A stretch of 64,000 nt of DNA from Anaeromyxobacter oryzae. GTDB lineage: Bacteria; Myxococcota; Myxococcia; Myxococcales; Anaeromyxobacteraceae. The position numbers and the translations under genes were made by a program. Shown one piece after another: positions 7,508 to 15,492 of this stretch. The stretch spans positions 6,432,501 through 6,496,500 of the forward strand of contig NZ_AP025591.1 of NCBI RefSeq assembly GCF_023169945.1. The letters are read 5' to 3'. The notes beneath the pieces were generated by a model. It had not been told where the DNA came from, did not search any database, and saw only the letters and a list, made by a program, of their open reading frames with translations. Position 1 is the first letter of the stretch, and every line of letters starts with the position of its first letter.

Positions 7508-8893
7508 ATGGCGTCCATCCGCTTCCTCGGCGCGGCCGGCACGGTCACGGGGTCCAGGTACCTCGTGGAGCACGGGTCGGTCCGGCTCCTCGTGGACGCG
7601 GGCCTGTTCCAGGGCCCGAAGGAGCTGCGGCTCCGGAACTGGTCCCCCTGGCCCGTGGCGCCCGCGTCGATCACCGCGGTGGTCCTGACGCACGCCCACA
7701 TCGACCACGCAGGGGCGCTGCCCCTCCTCGCGCGGGACGGCTACCGCGGCCCGGTGCACTGCACGCCCGCGACGCGCGACCTCGCCGGCCTCCTCCTGCC
7801 GGACTCCGGGCGGCTCCAGGAGGAAGAGGCGCGGTTCGCGAACCGGAAGGGGTACTCGAAGCACGCGCCGAACGCGCGCCCCCTCTACGCCGAGCAGGAC
7901 GCCCTCGCGGTCCTGCCGCAGCTCGCGACCCTCGCGTACGGCCAGCGCCGCGTCATCGCGCCCGGCGCGGCGATCACCTTCCACCGCGCCGGCCACATCC
8001 TCGGGAGCGCGACCGTCGACCTGGAGCTCGAGGGCGCGCGCCCGATCCGGATCCTGTTCAGCGGCGACCTCGGCCGCTACGGCGCGCCGATCCTCCCGGA
8101 CCCGGAGCCCGGCCGGCGCGCCGACGCGCTCCTCCTCGAGAGCACGTACGGCGGGAAGCGCCACCCCGACGCGTCGCCCGCGGACGGGCTCCGCGACGAG
8201 GTGCACCGCGCGGTCCAGCAGGGCGGCGCGCTGCTCGTGCCGTCGTTCGCCATCGGTCGCACGCAGGAGCTGCTCTTCACCCTCCGCGACCTGGAACGGC
8301 GCCGCCAGATCCCGGAGCTGCCGGTCTTCGTCGATTCGCCGATGGCGGTCGACGCGACGCCGATCTACCTCGCACACCGCGAGGAGCACGACGACGAGAT
8401 GACCCGGCGCCTCGCCGCGGGCGAGGAGCCGCTCCGGCCCGCCCGCCTCACGTTCGCCCGGAGCCCCGAGCAGTCGAAGGCGATCAACGACGTCCGCGGG
8501 CCGTGCATCATCATCTCCGCGTCCGGGATGGCGACCGGCGGACGCGTGCTCCACCACCTCTCGCGGCGCCTGCCGGACCCGCGCACCACCGTGCTCCTGG
8601 TGGGCTACCAGGCCACGGGAACGCGCGGCTGGAGCCTCCAGAACGGCGCCGCGACGGTGCGGATGCACGGCGAGGACGTGCCGGTGAAGGCGCGCGTCGC
8701 CACGCTGTCCGGGTTCTCCGCGCACGCCGACGAGGCGGAGATCTCCCGCTGGCTCCGCACCTTCCCCACCCCGCCGCGCCGCACGTTCCTCGTCCACGGC
8801 GAGCCGGCGGCCCTCGCGGCGGCGCAGGCGCGGATGGACGCCCTCGGCTGGCCCGCGCAGGCGCCGCGGCACCTCGAGGAGTTCGCGCTGTGA
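7508..8893 (+). CDS. beta-CASP metallo-beta-lactamase fold RNase
   Basis: A 461-residue metallo-beta-lactamase/beta-CASP protein of the CPSF73/Ysh1-like bacterial family, predicted to process RNA with two zinc ions in the cytoplasm. Motifs are in order: GAAGTVTGSRYL at the N-terminus, HAHIDHAG (HxHxDH), GHILGSA, FSGDLG, the beta-CASP insert with SFAIGRTQELL and ASGMATGGRVLHHL, and FSAHAD near the C-terminus. It lacks the C-terminal domain of RNase J. The stop codon overlaps the GTG start of the following methyltransferase, so the two are probably cotranscribed, though no functional link is evident. Confidence 0.92.
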   Translation: MASIRFLGAAGTVTGSRYLVEHGSVRLLVDAGLFQGPKELRLRNWSPWPVAPASITAVVLTHAHIDHAGALPLLARDGYRGPVHCTPATRDLAGLLLPDSGRLQEEEARFANRKGYSKHAPNARPLYAEQDALAVLPQLATLAYGQRRVIAPGAAITFHRAGHILGSATVDLELEGARPIRILFSGDLGRYGAPILPDPEPGRRADALLLESTYGGKRHPDASPADGLRDEVHRAVQQGGALLVPSFAIGRTQELLFTLRDLERRRQIPELPVFVDSPMAVDATPIYLAHREEHDDEMTRRLAAGEEPLRPARLTFARSPEQSKAINDVRGPCIIISASGMATGGRVLHHLSRRLPDPRTTVLLVGYQATGTRGWSLQNGAATVRMHGEDVPVKARVATLSGFSAHADEAEISRWLRTFPTPPRRTFLVHGEPAALAAAQARMDALGWPAQAPRHLEEFAL

Positions 8894-9777
8894 CGCCATG
8901 CGTGCGGGACGCGACCGGCGCGGCGCGCGTCCGGAGCGGGTGTGTGCAGCTCGACGGACCGCTGCTGCTCGACGGCGCGATGGGGACGGCGCTCCTCGAC
9001 CGGGGCCTCCCCGCGGGCGCGCCGCCGGAGGCCTGGCTCGCGGAGCGTCCCGCCGAGATCGCCCGCGTGCACCGGGCGCACGCCGCGGCGGGCGCGCGGG
9101 TCCTCCTCACCAGCACGTTCAACGTCGCCGCGCCGCGCCTCGAGGCGGCCCTCCCCGGCGCAGACGTCGCGGCGCTCTGCCGGACCGCGGTCGCGCTCGC
9201 TCGCGACGCGGCGCCGGGCGTGCTGGTCGCGGGCGACCTCGGCCCGACCGGGCTCGTCGTGCCGGGCCGCCCGCCGGCGGACCCGGCCGGGCTCCGCGCC
9301 CGCTACGCCGGTGCCGCGGGCGCCCTCGCCGCCGCCGGCGCCGACCTGATCTGGATCGAGAGCCAGTGGGATCTCGGCGAGGCCCGCCTCGCGCTCGCTG
9401 CCGCGCGCGATACCGGGCTACCGGTCGTCGTGACGTTCACGCTGCGCGAACGTCTCGGCGATCTCGAGGCGCCGGACGGCACCGCCGCCGAGGCGCTCCT
9501 CGCCGACGTGGCGCTCGACGGCGCGCTCGCGGTCGGCGTGAACTGCGTCTCGCCGGGGAAGGCGCTCGCGCGGCTCGCGGACTGGGCGGCGCGGAAGCTG
9601 CCGGCGCCGCTCGTCGCGAAGCCGAGCCCGGGCCTCCCCGGCGCGCTCCTCGCGCCCGCGGCGTTCGCGGACGCGGTCCGGCCGGCGGTCGCGGCGGGGC
9701 TCCGGGTCGTGGGTGGGTGCTGCGGGGCGACCGGCGAGCACCTGCGGGCGCTCGCGGGGGTGCTGCCGCCGGCGTGA
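8890..9777 (+). CDS. homocysteine S-methyltransferase family protein
   Basis: A 295-residue TIM-barrel methyltransferase of the MmuM/BHMT family, which moves a methyl group from a donor such as S-methylmethionine to homocysteine to make methionine. It begins with the family signature LLLDGAMGTALLDRG and has the three zinc-binding cysteines: one in VGVNCVSP and two in VGGCCGATG near the end. The GTG at 8890 overlaps the previous stop (GTGA) behind GAGGAG, indicating coupling; a second GTG about 50 bases downstream also has a good GGAG site and would give a shorter N-terminus nearer the family norm. The cobalamin-binding domains of full-length MetH are absent. Confidence 0.87.
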   Translation: MTPCVRDATGAARVRSGCVQLDGPLLLDGAMGTALLDRGLPAGAPPEAWLAERPAEIARVHRAHAAAGARVLLTSTFNVAAPRLEAALPGADVAALCRTAVALARDAAPGVLVAGDLGPTGLVVPGRPPADPAGLRARYAGAAGALAAAGADLIWIESQWDLGEARLALAAARDTGLPVVVTFTLRERLGDLEAPDGTAAEALLADVALDGALAVGVNCVSPGKALARLADWAARKLPAPLVAKPSPGLPGALLAPAAFADAVRPAVAAGLRVVGGCCGATGEHLRALAGVLPPA

Positions 9778-9851
9778 CTCCCCCGTCGGCGATGGGGAGG
9801 GGATCCCGTGGAGACGGGAGTTCGCGTTGGGGACGCGCCCCCTCACCCCGG

Positions 9852-9890
9852 CCCTCTCCCCCACGCGATGAAGCCGCGCGGGGGAGAGGG
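9852..9890. repeat. hairpin repeat, copy 1
   Basis: A perfect 11-bp stem (CCCTCTCCCCC with GGGGGAGAGGG) continues after one mismatch into a 4-bp CGCG/CGCG stem around the loop ATGAAGC. The same element recurs at 10866-10900. Together the two copies bracket the hexanucleotide array, in the same orientation. Copy 1 lies 75 bp after the methyltransferase stop, so it could also act as that operon's terminator. Confidence 0.75.
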
Positions 9891-9931
9891 AGGGATCTGG
9901 TGTGCCGGGCGAAGATGACCAGCGCGAGGTC

Positions 9932-10408
<477 letters not shown>

Positions 10409-10979
10409 AAAGCGAGGCCGGGATCGCGAACGCCAACAGGCGCCGCGCCATACAGTCGGGGAGGCCCCCTCGCCCGCGCGCAGCCGCGTCGCTGCGTACG
10501 GACCCGGTCGACAGTACTTCAGCCGCGGTGCACGCGACGTGACACGCGAGCGCCCCACGGAACCGTTCGCCTCGCGCGACGCACGCCACGCCCGGGCGCG
10601 AGCGTGGCGCGTCCGGGCGTGCCGCGGCCCCGCGCGCTTCGGCGCCCGATCGACCTACGGCGCCCGGTCGCGAGTCCGCGGCGAGCACGGACGAGGGGGC
10701 CTCCACGCCGGCGCGGCGCCGTACACCGGAGCGCCCAGCACCCGGCATCGGGCGGACGCGAAAGTGAATGGGACTGAGATCGCTGACGGGAAAGCGAGTG
10801 CGAACGTGACTCAAGGTGGGGGGGGCGCGTTGGTCACCGTCGCGGCTTGACGGTCAACACGGTTGCTCTCCCCCACGCGATGAAGCCGCGCGGCGGAGAG
10901 GGGCTACGAACGAAGGACCCGAGCCTGTACGACGCGGCGGAGAGGGATACGAGCAGGGAACGAGCTCGTATTTGCGAGA
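10409..10979. other. gene-free stretch between repeat array and pheA
   Basis: Apart from the second hairpin copy I see no supportable gene, RNA or terminator here. Open frames in both directions lack ribosome-binding sites and recognisable domains and look like GC-driven artefacts. The composition is slightly less regular than in genes, as expected of decaying or intergenic DNA. Confidence 0.6.
10866..10900. repeat. hairpin repeat, copy 2
   Basis: This element shares an uninterrupted 28-base core with the copy at 9852-9890, including the ATGAAGC loop; one C for G change interrupts its lower stem. It marks the far side of the hexanucleotide block, about 80 bp from the end of pheA, and may help terminate pheA transcription arriving from the right. 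Confidence 0.72.
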
Positions 10980-11804
10980 TCAGGTTGCCCGCGGATACGA
11001 GCCGAGCAGCCACAGCGTGTGGACGCGGCCGAGCACGCACGCGAGCGCCTCGGCGCACGCGGGCTCGGCCCGGTGGCCCTCGAAGTCCAGGTAGAAGACG
11101 TAGTGGCCCATCGTGCGCTTGGTCGGGCGGCTCTCGATCTTGGACAGGTTGATCCCGCGCCGGGCGAACTCGCCGAGGACCTCGTGGAGACCGCCGGGCC
11201 GATCGCGATCGAGGGTGAACGCGATGCTCGTCCGATCGGCGCCGGTGGGGGCCTCGTCGCTCGGCGCGAGGAGGACGAACCGCGTCACGTTCTCGTCCGA
11301 GTCCTGGATCGACTCGGCGAGCAGCGCGAGGCCGTAGCGGTCCGCCGCCGCGCGAGAGCCGATCGCGGCCGCCGCGGACTCGCCGGCCGCGACCTTGCGG
11401 GCGGCCTCCGCGGTGGAGGTCTGCGACTCGAGCGCCGCCTGCGGGAGCCGCTCGCGCAGGAACCTCGCGCACTGCCCGAACGGCTGGGGGTGCGAGAGGA
11501 CGCGCCGGACGTCCTCGAGGCGGGTGCCCGGGCGCGCGAGGAGGTGCTGGCGCACGGGCAGCAGCACCTCGCGCCGGATGCGCGGGCCGGGCTTCAGCAC
11601 GAGCAGGTCGAGGACCGTGCTCACGGCGCCCTCGATGGAGTTCTCGATGGGGAGGAGCGCGGCGTCGACGGCGCGCGACAGCAGCGCGTCGTAGGCGTCC
11701 GCGAAGGTGGAGTACGGGAGGGCCTCGCCGCCCTGCGTGAGATCGCAGCGGGAGACCGCCTCCTCGCTGAAGGTACCGGGGGGGCCGAGATAGGCGACGC
11801 GCAT
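10980..11804 (-). CDS. pheA: prephenate dehydratase
   Basis: A 274-residue monofunctional prephenate dehydratase, making phenylpyruvate for phenylalanine synthesis in the cytoplasm. The N-terminus MRVAYLGPPGTFSEEA is diagnostic; PIENSIEGAV and the catalytic DENVTRF (TRF motif) follow. The C-terminal ACT domain includes DRPGGLHEVLGEFARRGI and the phenylalanine-binding ESRP (in KIESRPTK), so feedback inhibition by phenylalanine is expected. No chorismate mutase domain is fused. The ATG at 11804 starts exactly on the conserved N-terminus. The gene is separated by 124 bp from the HAD phosphatase on the same strand, so cotranscription is possible but unproven. Confidence 0.95.
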   Translation of the reverse strand: MRVAYLGPPGTFSEEAVSRCDLTQGGEALPYSTFADAYDALLSRAVDAALLPIENSIEGAVSTVLDLLVLKPGPRIRREVLLPVRQHLLARPGTRLEDVRRVLSHPQPFGQCARFLRERLPQAALESQTSTAEAARKVAAGESAAAAIGSRAAADRYGLALLAESIQDSDENVTRFVLLAPSDEAPTGADRTSIAFTLDRDRPGGLHEVLGEFARRGINLSKIESRPTKRTMGHYVFYLDFEGHRAEPACAEALACVLGRVHTLWLLGSYPRAT

Positions 11805-11928
11805 GCTCCTCGGGAGTCCTATCACGCCGCGGGGCTCGACGCCGCCACCTCCGCAACGAAGCGCCACGGTGGTCCGCACCGATGCCGCGAACGTGTCTCG
11901 GCCGTGGCGGACGAAGGCCCGTCCGCGC

Positions 11929-12564
11929 TCACCCCGCGTCCACGAGGGCGAGGAGCTCGCCGATGGTCGCGAGGCGGTGGTCCGGCTCGGCCGCCGCGAG
12001 CGCCTCCGCGCTGCACGCGCCCCACAGCGCCGCCGCGGTCCGCACGCCGGCGCGCCGCCCGGCGACGAGGTCGTGCGGGGAGTCGCCGAGGAGGAGCGCC
12101 TCCGACGGCGGGCGCCCGAGCCGCGACAGCGCGAGCAGCACCGGCTCCGGGTCGGGCTTCGCGCGGGCGCAGCTGTCCGCCCCCACGACGGCCCCCATCG
12201 AGCGGTCGAGGCCCGTGTGACGGAGGGTGCGCCAGGCGCCCTCCTCGACCTTCGCGGTGACCACGCCGAGCGGGTGCCCGCGCGCGGCCAGGCGCTCGAC
12301 GACCTCGAGCGCGCCCGGGAAGCAGCGGGTCATCCGGTCGTGCTCGGCGAGCCAGAACCGCCGGTAGCGCGCCTGGAGCAGCTCTACGTCCTCCGGCGCC
12401 CGAGCGAATCCGGCGAGCTGCGTCCGGAGAGGTGTCCCGATCCCCGCGATCCACTCCGCCTCCGATGGGCACCAGCCGTACCCGTCGAAGGCGTGGCGCA
12501 CGGTGGCGAGGATGAGCGGGACCGTGTCCACCAGGGTCCCGTCCAGATCGAACAAGATCGCCAT
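11929..12564 (-). CDS. HAD-superfamily hydrolase, phosphoglycolate phosphatase-like
   Basis: A 211-residue HAD phosphatase. Motif I is MAILFDLDGTLVDT at the N-terminus, motif II is VVTAKVE, and motif III/IV are a lysine in AKPDPEPVLLAL and LLLGDSPHDLVAGRRAG. The helical cap between motifs I and II places it in the Gph/PGMB-like subfamily I; phosphoglycolate or another small phosphate ester is a likely substrate, but the identity cannot be read from sequence. I chose the ATG at 12564 because it fits the family start; an ATG at 12594 and other in-frame starts upstream are possible, as none has a good ribosome-binding site. Confidence 0.82.
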   Translation of the reverse strand: MAILFDLDGTLVDTVPLILATVRHAFDGYGWCPSEAEWIAGIGTPLRTQLAGFARAPEDVELLQARYRRFWLAEHDRMTRCFPGALEVVERLAARGHPLGVVTAKVEEGAWRTLRHTGLDRSMGAVVGADSCARAKPDPEPVLLALSRLGRPPSEALLLGDSPHDLVAGRRAGVRTAAALWGACSAEALAAAEPDHRLATIGELLALVDAG

Positions 12565-12646
12565 CGGGCGAGGAGAAGGCACGTCCGGGAGCATAATCAA
12601 AAATCCGGCGTTGCCCCGCGCCGCGCGTGCCTAATTTCCGTTTGCG

Positions 12647-13030
12647 ATGACTGGAGCAGCGATCGTCCGGAGGGAGGCCGACGACGCGATCGTGCTGGCG
12701 GTGTACGGCGCGTTCGACGGGTCGTCGGCGTGGGCGCTCCGACTCGAGATGGACGAGTCGCGGGCGCACGACTTCATCGTCGACCTGACGCACGCGGAGG
12801 AGGCCTGCGACTTCGCCGCCTGCCTCCTCGCCGCGTGGGCTCGGGAGCACCGCCGGGAGAAGCGAGTCCGGTTCCGGCCCGGAGAGCCCGATCACGTCCG
12901 CCTGCTCGTCGGGTTCGGCCTCGAGGTCCTCGAGGACGAGGACCGGACGTGGGCGACCGTCGAGGTCCCCGCGACCGGACCCGCGCTCCGCCTGGAGCCG
13001 CTCGACGCGGACACCTCCGCCGTGGCGTGA
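12647..13030 (+). CDS. STAS-like domain protein
   Basis: A 127-residue acidic protein with the length and strand-helix order of a STAS domain: an N-terminal strand (IVLAVYGAFDG), a helix, a buried strand ending in DFIVDLTHAEE, a helix (FAACLLAAWAREH), a strand (RVRFRPGE) and a final helix (VRLLVGFGLEVL). STAS proteins act as anti-sigma antagonists or as modules for partner binding. The usual phosphorylatable Ser/Thr position is occupied by charged residues (HAEEA), so a classical anti-anti-sigma switch is doubtful. Similarity is by fold pattern only. No kinase of the RsbW type is near. Confidence 0.55.
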   Translation: MTGAAIVRREADDAIVLAVYGAFDGSSAWALRLEMDESRAHDFIVDLTHAEEACDFAACLLAAWAREHRREKRVRFRPGEPDHVRLLVGFGLEVLEDEDRTWATVEVPATGPALRLEPLDADTSAVA

Positions 13031-13176
13031 CCACGTGCCGCCCCAGCCCGTGGCCGGGGACGGCCGGTCCGTTGACGGAGTCCGGGCCACCGCGCGGCGC
13101 GGATCGAGGCCGGCCACGGCCGACGGCGGGGTTTCGCGTGGACGGCCGCGGCCGCAAGGTTACGCCAGGAGGCGGC

Positions 13177-13639
13177 GTGGCGAAGCTCTCGAGCAAGGTG
13201 CAGGAGGCGCTCGACGAAGGACGCATCCTGCTCCTCGGGACGCAGGTGCTGCTCGGGTTCGAGTACCGCGCGTTCTTCGCTCGCGCCTTCTCCGACCTGC
13301 CGGGCTGGGCGCGCGCGCTGAAGCTCGTGGCGCTCTGCGTCATGCTCTGCGCCTTCGCGCTCATCGTGCTGCCAGCGGCGTTCCACCGCCTCGTCGAGGC
13401 CGGGGAGGACACGCGGCGGCAGCTCCGGCTCACCACGCGGTCCGTCGGGCTCGCGCTGCTCCCGCTCGGCGTCGGCCTCGGGCTGGACGTCGTCGTGGCG
13501 GCACAGCCGGTGCTCGGCGCGGGCGGCGCCGCCGCGGTCGGCGGGTCGACCGCGGCGATGGCCGTCGGCTGCTGGTACGGGTGGACCGCTCTCGCGCGGC
13601 GCCGGAGGCCGCGCCCGCAACAGGAGCGGGGACGAGGAG
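13177..13639 (+). CDS. DUF6328-like membrane protein, copy 1; no stop codon of its own
   Basis: A small integral membrane protein starting at the GTG at 13177, which follows AGGAGG by four bases. It opens with VAKLSSKVQEALDEGR and LLGTQVLLGFEYRAFF, has an amphipathic start, and three or four membrane helices, and it parallels the next gene along its whole length (both have a Q-LLGF segment, a PAA-HR motif after the second span and an arginine-rich end). I see no catalytic residues; function is unknown. After the terminal RRRR at about 13610 the frame stays open through the neighbouring genes to 15543, so the true end is unclear. The end coordinate given is the base before the next start codon. 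Confidence 0.65.
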
Positions 13640-14128
13640 ATGGCGCCGCCTTCGCTGCAGAACAAGATCCACCACGTCCTCACGGAGGCGCGCATGATGC
13701 TTCCCGGGGCGCAGGCGCTCCTCGGGTTCGCGCTCGCGGCCGTGCTGACCGAGCGTTTCGGGGAGCTGCCGCGCCAGGCGCAGCTCGTCCACCTCGCGGC
13801 GATCGTCGTGACGTGCGCCGCGATCGTGCTCCTCATCGCGCCCGCCGCGTACCACCGCATCGTCGAGGGCGGCGAGGAGACGGAGCGGTTCCACCGCGTC
13901 GCGACGCGCCTGCTCGTCGCCTCGCTCACGCCGCTCGCCCTCGCCCTCGCGGCGCAGCTCGGGGTGGTGACGTACGTCCTCACGCGCGCCGCCACGCCCG
14001 CGATCGCAGCGGGCGTCGCGGCGGCCGTCGTGCTGCACGGCGTCTGGTTCGGCGTGACCTTCGCGCTCCGCGCGCGCCGGCGTCGCTCCGAGCCGCCGCG
14101 GTTCCGGCGAGCCGCCGCGCGCGCCTGA
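13640..14128 (+). CDS. DUF6328-like membrane protein, copy 2
   Basis: A 162-residue paralogue of the preceding gene, starting at the ATG at 13640 behind GAGGAG. Predicted order: cytoplasmic helix (MAPPSLQNKIHHVLTEAR), membrane helix 1 (ALLGFALAAVL), helix 2 (AAIVVTCAAIVLLIAPAAY) followed by HRIVEGGEET, then two more spans and an arginine-rich tail ending RRAAARA. This copy has a normal stop. The conserved PAA-HR-EGGEET region just after helix 2 in both copies is probably the functional core. Tandem arrangement and tight spacing suggest recent duplication or a heteromeric pair. Function is not known for the family as far as I recall. Confidence 0.78.
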   Translation: MAPPSLQNKIHHVLTEARMMLPGAQALLGFALAAVLTERFGELPRQAQLVHLAAIVVTCAAIVLLIAPAAYHRIVEGGEETERFHRVATRLLVASLTPLALALAAQLGVVTYVLTRAATPAIAAGVAAAVVLHGVWFGVTFALRARRRRSEPPRFRRAAARA

Positions 14129-14136
14129 CGACCGCG

Positions 14137-15492
14137 CTACGCCCGCCCCTCGTCCTTCTCGCCGAGGATCCGGTAAAGCGTCTTGCGATCGATCCCGAGC
14201 ACCTCGGCCGCGCGCGTCTTGTTCCCGCCCTGCTCCGCGAGCACCTGGGCCGCGTATCGCCGCTCCACCTCCGCGAGCGTCGGGCGCTCCCCGGTGCCGG
14301 GCGGCGGGACCGGCGGCGCGCCGGCCGGGCGGATCGCGTCGGGCAGGTCCTCCGGGACGATCATGCCGCTCGGGTTCAGCGCCAGCGCCCGCGCGACGAC
14401 GTTCTCGAGCTCGCGGACGTTCCCCGGCCAGGCGTACGCGACGAGCAGATCGCGCGCCGCCGGCGTGATCGCCGCCTCGGGCCGGCCGTGCTTCGCCGCG
14501 AAGTGCTCGGCGAGGAGCAGGATGTCCTCCCGGCGATCGCGGAGCGGCGGGATGCGGATGGTGACGACGTTCAGGCGGTAGTAGAGATCCTCGCGGAACT
14601 TGCCGTCCTTCACCGCGAGAGCGAGGTCCTTGTTCGTGGCGGCGACCACGCGGACGTCCACCGTCACCGGCTCGTTCGTGCCGACCGGCCGGATCTCGCC
14701 CTCCTGGAGCGCGCGCAGCAGCCGCGCCTGCAGCCCCGGCCCGATGTCGCCGATCTCGTCGAGGAACAGCGTCCCGCCGCTGGCCTCCTCGAAGAGGCCG
14801 CGGCGCGCGGCCTGCGCCCCGGTGAACGCGCCCCGGGCGTGCCCGAACAGCTCGGACTCGAGGACCCCCTCCGCGATGGCGCCGCAATCGACCGGCACGA
14901 ACGGACCGGCGGCCCGGCTGGACGCCGTGTGGATCGCCCGCGCGACCAGCTCCTTCCCCGTCCCGCTCTCTCCGAGGATGAGGACCGTCGCGCTCGACGC
15001 GGCGACGCGCGCGGCGGTCTTGTAGACCTCGAGCATCGCCTCGCTCCGGCCCACCACGTTCTCGAGCCGGTACTTGTCCCGCACCTGCCGGCGGAGCGCG
15101 CGGTTCTCGAGCACGAGGGCGCGCTGCCGGAGCGCCCGGTCGACGACGACCGCGATCGCGTCGACGTCGTAGGGCTTGGAGATGTAGTCGAACGCGCCCC
15201 GGCGGATCGCCTCCACCGCGCCCTCGATGTTGCCGAACGCGGTCACGAGGATGATGGGGGTCTCGGGGACCTTCTCGCGCATGGCCTCGGCGAGCTCGTA
15301 CCCGCCCACCTCCGCCATCCGGATGTCGGAGACGACCAGGTCCGCGGGCCCGCGCTCGAGGGCGGCGAGGGCGTCCTTGCCGTCGGCGAGCGCCTCGACC
15401 GCGTGGCCGCGCGACGAGAGGATCCGCGCGAGCAGCGCGCGGCTCGCGGGATCGTCATCGACGACCAGGATCCGGAACGGCGGCTGCGGCAT
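14137..15492 (-). CDS. NtrC-family sigma-54 response regulator
   Basis: A 451-residue regulator with a receiver domain (acidic pocket VDDD at 11-14, phospho-acceptor Asp56 in VVSDIRMA, Lys in SKPYD), an AAA+ domain with Walker A GESGTGKE and the sigma-54 contact loop GAFTGA, Walker B GGTLFLDEIGD, and a C-terminal Fis-type helix-turn-helix (GNKTRAAEVLGIDRKTLYR). It should activate sigma-54 promoters when phosphorylated by the adjacent kinase. The ATG start lies inside the kinase coding region (38-bp overlap), so the two are translationally coupled. The regulated genes are not evident; I found no convincing TGGCAC-N5-TTGC site next to it. Confidence 0.95.
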   Translation of the reverse strand: MPQPPFRILVVDDDPASRALLARILSSRGHAVEALADGKDALAALERGPADLVVSDIRMAEVGGYELAEAMREKVPETPIILVTAFGNIEGAVEAIRRGAFDYISKPYDVDAIAVVVDRALRQRALVLENRALRRQVRDKYRLENVVGRSEAMLEVYKTAARVAASSATVLILGESGTGKELVARAIHTASSRAAGPFVPVDCGAIAEGVLESELFGHARGAFTGAQAARRGLFEEASGGTLFLDEIGDIGPGLQARLLRALQEGEIRPVGTNEPVTVDVRVVAATNKDLALAVKDGKFREDLYYRLNVVTIRIPPLRDRREDILLLAEHFAAKHGRPEAAITPAARDLLVAYAWPGNVRELENVVARALALNPSGMIVPEDLPDAIRPAGAPPVPPPGTGERPTLAEVERRYAAQVLAEQGGNKTRAAEVLGIDRKTLYRILGEKDEGRA

